Source: an uncultured Sphingobacteriales bacterium
GTDB lineage: Bacteria > Bacteroidota > Bacteroidia > Chitinophagales > Chitinophagaceae
DNA length: 24,865 nucleotides
NCBI GenBank assembly: GCA_946887085.1
Contig: CAMPKG010000007.1
Location: 1-24,865, forward strand
Reading direction: 5' to 3'
Below the pieces are notes generated by a model. It did no database searches. It saw only the letters and a list, made by a program, of their open reading frames with translations, and had not been told where the DNA came from. Below, piece by piece: positions 21,753-24,865 of the stretch (positions within the stretch are counted from its first letter, which is position 1; the number at the start of each line of letters is the position of its first letter). A program made the position numbers and the translations under genes.

Positions 21753-24386
21753 ATGGCTCAGCCTATGAATATACAGCGAGCGACACCAGTGAACGAATTA
21801 CTGGCAAAACTCATCTTTCTTATTTTACCTACTGCTCTTGTCAGCTATTTCCTGCTATGGAATGCCAACCAGTATTTCTCTATACTTCGTGACCAGGCAT
21901 TACAACAAACCATATACTTTGCAGCAGGCATGGCCGGCGGTGCATTGATTTATGCATTCCGGTTCAGGTTTTTACCAACGTTTATTTTGCTGGTGCTTGG
22001 CTTGTATACTGTGTATAAAGGCCTTGACCAATATGCCACCGGCGAGTTTGATGCATTCTTTATATCTGTCCAGTTTTTAGTATTTGCTATCCTGTTCGCT
22101 ACAGGCTGGCTGATAGGCTGGGGATTTATCAGGTTAAGGTACTGGGCGGTAATTGTATCTGCGTCGATGCTTACAGCATGTATACTACTCATCGCTAAAG
22201 CAAATACTGACAGCGTATACAACCTGCTCCGCGCATTTGCGCCCGCATTGATATACTCAGTTTATATCGTTTTTACATCAGAACAGATATATAGCTATAA
22301 AGACAAATCGCAAAAATTCTGGTGGTTTCTTACACGCAGGCTTTTGTTCTTTGGGTTATTAGCTGGTTTGCTGCTGGGAGGTGTAGTATACCTGATGCGT
22401 ACTGAGATCAAAGAGACAGTGGCCAACTATGGCGGTGGCGGTCAACAGGGGGAGAACAGTATGCTGAAGCCGGACAAGGACGGCAACTTCGACCTGAAAG
22501 ACTATTCGCGCCTGCGCAGCAACCTCGGGCGAAATAACGAGCTCTTATTCGCGGCGCATATTAACAACTATTTCCCGGACTCTGATATACCCAACCCCCT
22601 TTACCTGACTGCATTCTATTACACCAAGTTCGATACGTCGACCGAAACTTTCGAGCGTGATGCTTCGATACCATACAACGATCTCTTTGAACCCGACCCG
22701 TCGAAACTGCCCCTGTTCTTTACAAAGACCGACTCCGCCGTGATTCGCAACAGCCTTGCTACCAAACTGCGCAAAACGGTGGATATAGAGGTATACAGCA
22801 AGAAACTCTCACCCACCACCTACCTTGCTCCGAATGTAGGCTACTTCGTGCAGCCGATAACAATTGAGAAAGACTACCGCGATCAATTCAAATCTGCATT
22901 CAGGGCCAAGGGCTATGTATCTGAATTAAACAGCGCTTACTTTATATATAATTCTCCTGATCCACAAATAAGGAAATTCCAGGAGCAGCGGTTCGAAGTG
23001 CTGCGTACTGCAACCGGTTACGAAGGCATGGACAAGAAGTTCATGGACTATTATACCTATATGCCGGGCGACGCCAAATTCAAAAAGATAGGCGACCTGG
23101 CTAACCAGGTTACCGGTTCATCGCCTAAAACTATCGACAAGATACTTGCCATTCGCGATTATTTCCTTTCGAAAGACTCTTCGGGACAAGCATTATTCAA
23201 ATATACCGACAACCCCGGCGTACCCGATATACCTGATGCATCTAAACTGATGTACTTCCTGTTTGAAAACAGGAAGGGCTATTGTGCCTATTACGCAGGC
23301 GCCACTTTGTTCATGTTACGCTCATTGGGTATCCCCTCGCGGATAACTGTCGGTTTTCTTACAGTTGACCGCAGCGATAAGAACAAAGGCTGGTACTGGT
23401 ATTATGCTGACCAGGCGCATGCCTGGGTACAGGTTTATTTCCCGGGATATGGCTGGCTTGATTTTGACACTACGGTTGGCAACGATGATGCCCAGGAAAG
23501 TCCGCAGCCCGATGGCACACCGCCAATGCAACCACCACGCGCATGGCTGGCCATAGATGGCACGGTTGAAAGCGTAGACACTTTGAAGAAACTGCTCTCA
23601 ATAAAAACGAAACATTTCATCTTCCACGATAAGGAGTACAGCCTTACCGAGGCCGTTAACGTAGAGATGGATGCAAAGATCGCCGCCATTCGACGGGATA
23701 GCATTGAGGTACCGCTCGCCAGCGTTGAGAAAGGCGATGAAGCCACGGCAGTATCGTATGCCGAAGCCTTCAAGATTATGAAGGCGGGACAACGTGAAAC
23801 AGGCAACTCTCTCATTACCCGCTTCCCTTCACCTGCTCCCATCGACGAGGTATTCCTGAAACGCAAGGACACATCCAAACCTGAAGAGAAACCTCAGACA
23901 AAAGCCGAAGAAAAACCGGTATCTACCCGGCATGTTTTGTTAATTATAGGCTTATCCCTGGCAGCGCTGGTTGTATTATTGTTACTGACGCCAAGTCTTA
24001 TTTTAGCCTATCTGCAACTCAGGCATCGTAACGCGAAGCCTGCAACGGACAAAGCCTACTGGGCATATCGCACCGCGGGCTTCTACCTGCACCAGTCTGG
24101 CATATATCGCGGCAGCCGCACACCGATGCAATACGCGCGCGAGATTGTTGACGTGAAACTTGGCACCTCGTTCGCGCAGTTCATGAACATATACCTGAAG
24201 CAGAAATATGCCAAACAACCGTTGAATGCATCTGAACAGCAATATGTATCAGGCTTCCTGGGAGGATTTATGAGATCAGCAAAAAAACACATACCTTTTA
24301 AACAGAGAATGAGAGGATTTTTATCACCATCGCGGAGCCTTACATTTTTTGTAAAGCCGGGAAATGAGCCAGATGATGAAGAATAG
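21753..24386 (+). CDS. Membrane-anchored transglutaminase-like protein (TgpA-like)
   Basis: An 877-residue protein. Six or so membrane segments fill residues 18-215, a large extracytoplasmic part follows, and one last membrane helix is at about 731-752, with a C-terminal cytosolic tail. The transglutaminase-like domain lies near 455-585: FENRKGYCAYYAGATLFMLRSLGIPSR (504-530) holds the nucleophile C511, DQAHAWVQVYFPGYGWLDFD (553-572) the histidine H556 and an aspartate (D570 or D572), so the triad looks complete. The layout is that of TgpA/DUF3488 proteins, cysteine enzymes or peptidase-like proteins of the cell envelope, whose substrates are mostly unknown. It is 34 bases before the penicillin-binding protein gene, consistent with a cell-wall connection. 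Confidence 0.88.
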   Translation: MAQPMNIQRATPVNELLAKLIFLILPTALVSYFLLWNANQYFSILRDQALQQTIYFAAGMAGGALIYAFRFRFLPTFILLVLGLYTVYKGLDQYATGEFDAFFISVQFLVFAILFATGWLIGWGFIRLRYWAVIVSASMLTACILLIAKANTDSVYNLLRAFAPALIYSVYIVFTSEQIYSYKDKSQKFWWFLTRRLLFFGLLAGLLLGGVVYLMRTEIKETVANYGGGGQQGENSMLKPDKDGNFDLKDYSRLRSNLGRNNELLFAAHINNYFPDSDIPNPLYLTAFYYTKFDTSTETFERDASIPYNDLFEPDPSKLPLFFTKTDSAVIRNSLATKLRKTVDIEVYSKKLSPTTYLAPNVGYFVQPITIEKDYRDQFKSAFRAKGYVSELNSAYFIYNSPDPQIRKFQEQRFEVLRTATGYEGMDKKFMDYYTYMPGDAKFKKIGDLANQVTGSSPKTIDKILAIRDYFLSKDSSGQALFKYTDNPGVPDIPDASKLMYFLFENRKGYCAYYAGATLFMLRSLGIPSRITVGFLTVDRSDKNKGWYWYYADQAHAWVQVYFPGYGWLDFDTTVGNDDAQESPQPDGTPPMQPPRAWLAIDGTVESVDTLKKLLSIKTKHFIFHDKEYSLTEAVNVEMDAKIAAIRRDSIEVPLASVEKGDEATAVSYAEAFKIMKAGQRETGNSLITRFPSPAPIDEVFLKRKDTSKPEEKPQTKAEEKPVSTRHVLLIIGLSLAALVVLLLLTPSLILAYLQLRHRNAKPATDKAYWAYRTAGFYLHQSGIYRGSRTPMQYAREIVDVKLGTSFAQFMNIYLKQKYAKQPLNASEQQYVSGFLGGFMRSAKKHIPFKQRMRGFLSPSRSLTFFVKPGNEPDDEE

Positions 24387-24420
24387 GAATGTTTTAGTGG
24401 GGTATTAAATTTTAATAGCT

Positions 24421-24864
24421 TTGCCAGACAATAAAACGAACGAATTGCCGGAGAATAAACCAAATAATAATAACAGGAACCAGGGTCAGCACCAACCTAA
24501 CAAAAGCCAGAAGAAGGATGCAAAACAGAAACGATCTGTACGCATACTCTGGCGCGTATTCTGGATAGGTATTATAGCCTTCAACCTGCTTATCATACTC
24601 ATCAATCTGGGTTTGCTGGGGTATATGCCATCGATGAAGGAACTGGAAAATCCCAGCAGTGCACTGGCTTCAGATGTTTATGCAGCTGACGGTACCTTGA
24701 TCGGTCGTTATTTTATACAGGACCGTTCTACCAGTAAATATGAGGAGATCTCACCAAATGTATACAATGAATTGCTGGCTACCGAAGACGCGCGCTTTTA
24801 TGTTCAATCTGGTATTGATCCAGTAGACACCGTAGCAATTCCTTTTTATGAACTCACGGGCTAA
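24421..24864 (+). CDS. Penicillin-binding protein 1A, N-terminal fragment ending at an in-frame stop
   Basis: Residues 1-38 are hydrophilic and Asn/Lys-rich, 42-64 form the membrane anchor (ILWRVFWIGIIAFNLLIILIN), and 65-147 are the start of a class A PBP with GT51 domain: YMPSMKELENPSSALASDVYAADG and NELLATEDARFY, which carries the catalytic glutamate of motif 1. Class A PBPs polymerise and cross-link peptidoglycan outside the inner membrane and are about 750-850 residues long. Here TAA at 24862 ends the frame just as the window ends, so the gene is cut or broken. The start is TTG at 24421 or, better placed after a TAGCTTTG -7 element (24416-24423), TTG at 24445. Confidence 0.75.
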   Translation: MPDNKTNELPENKPNNNNRNQGQHQPNKSQKKDAKQKRSVRILWRVFWIGIIAFNLLIILINLGLLGYMPSMKELENPSSALASDVYAADGTLIGRYFIQDRSTSKYEEISPNVYNELLATEDARFYVQSGIDPVDTVAIPFYELTG

Positions 24865-24865
24865 T

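Noticed and set aside
1..24865. CRISPR array, toxin-antitoxin, phage or restriction/defence system
   Set aside because: No regularly spaced repeats and no recognisable defence, toxin, integrase or transposase gene in either strand.

Overview
The window looks like a chromosomal fragment from a Bacteroidota bacterium, most likely a Chitinophagaceae/Chitinophagales relative. This is inferred from gene families and promoter style, not from a marker gene. Many genes have a TAnnTTTG-type -7 element 12-30 bases before the start codon, few have a recognisable Shine-Dalgarno sequence, and several families are typical of the phylum (DUF4342, DUF5808, DUF2007, HPP, YwbE, lipoproteins with a loose lipobox). 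Most of the window is ordinary housekeeping and accessory metabolism. I see no CRISPR array, phage, integron, transposase, tRNA or rRNA.

Layout. 1-484: gene-free and AT-rich, with an inverted-repeat element (102-193). 485-1751: two overlapping genes for exported proteins (TonB-C-like; TPR). 1772-3475: an ArsR-type repressor with twin palindromic operators, followed by two SRPBCC/AHSA1 proteins, the second carrying two domains. 3546-6027: NAD-binding protein, bestrophin-like channel and SAM methyltransferase as a tight operon. 6086-7415: a DUF2007 membrane protein overlapping a DUF72 gene. 7520-8740: sucC (TCA cycle) with a clear terminator. 8817-9496: unknown protein plus ywbE. 9497-12831 on the minus strand: lipoprotein, PDZ/alpha-beta hydrolase and GT39-like membrane glycosyltransferase. 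12922-16466: DASS (SLC13) transporter, a frameshifted lipoprotein gene and a di-heme cytochrome c. 16463-18810: DUF5808, DUF4342, a diacylglycerol-kinase-family lipid kinase and surE. 18833-19027: a very hydrophilic small protein.

19028-19931 is the least ordinary stretch. It has a near-ideal promoter reading into a foldable ~110-nt segment (candidate small RNA), then a 321-bp non-coding element bounded by 42-nt terminal inverted repeats that contain an 18-bp palindrome, then a hairpin terminator. The repeat tips share the TCTGAACCTCAG core with the element at 102-193, so the two belong to one dispersed family. The window ends with an HPP membrane protein, 3-hydroxybutyryl-CoA dehydrogenase, a large membrane transglutaminase-like protein, and the start of a penicillin-binding protein 1A gene that meets an in-frame stop one base before the window ends.

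No complete new multi-gene system is evident. The best leads are the candidate RNA, the paired-repeat element family, the twin operator of the ArsR/SRPBCC cassette and the frameshifted lipoprotein gene.
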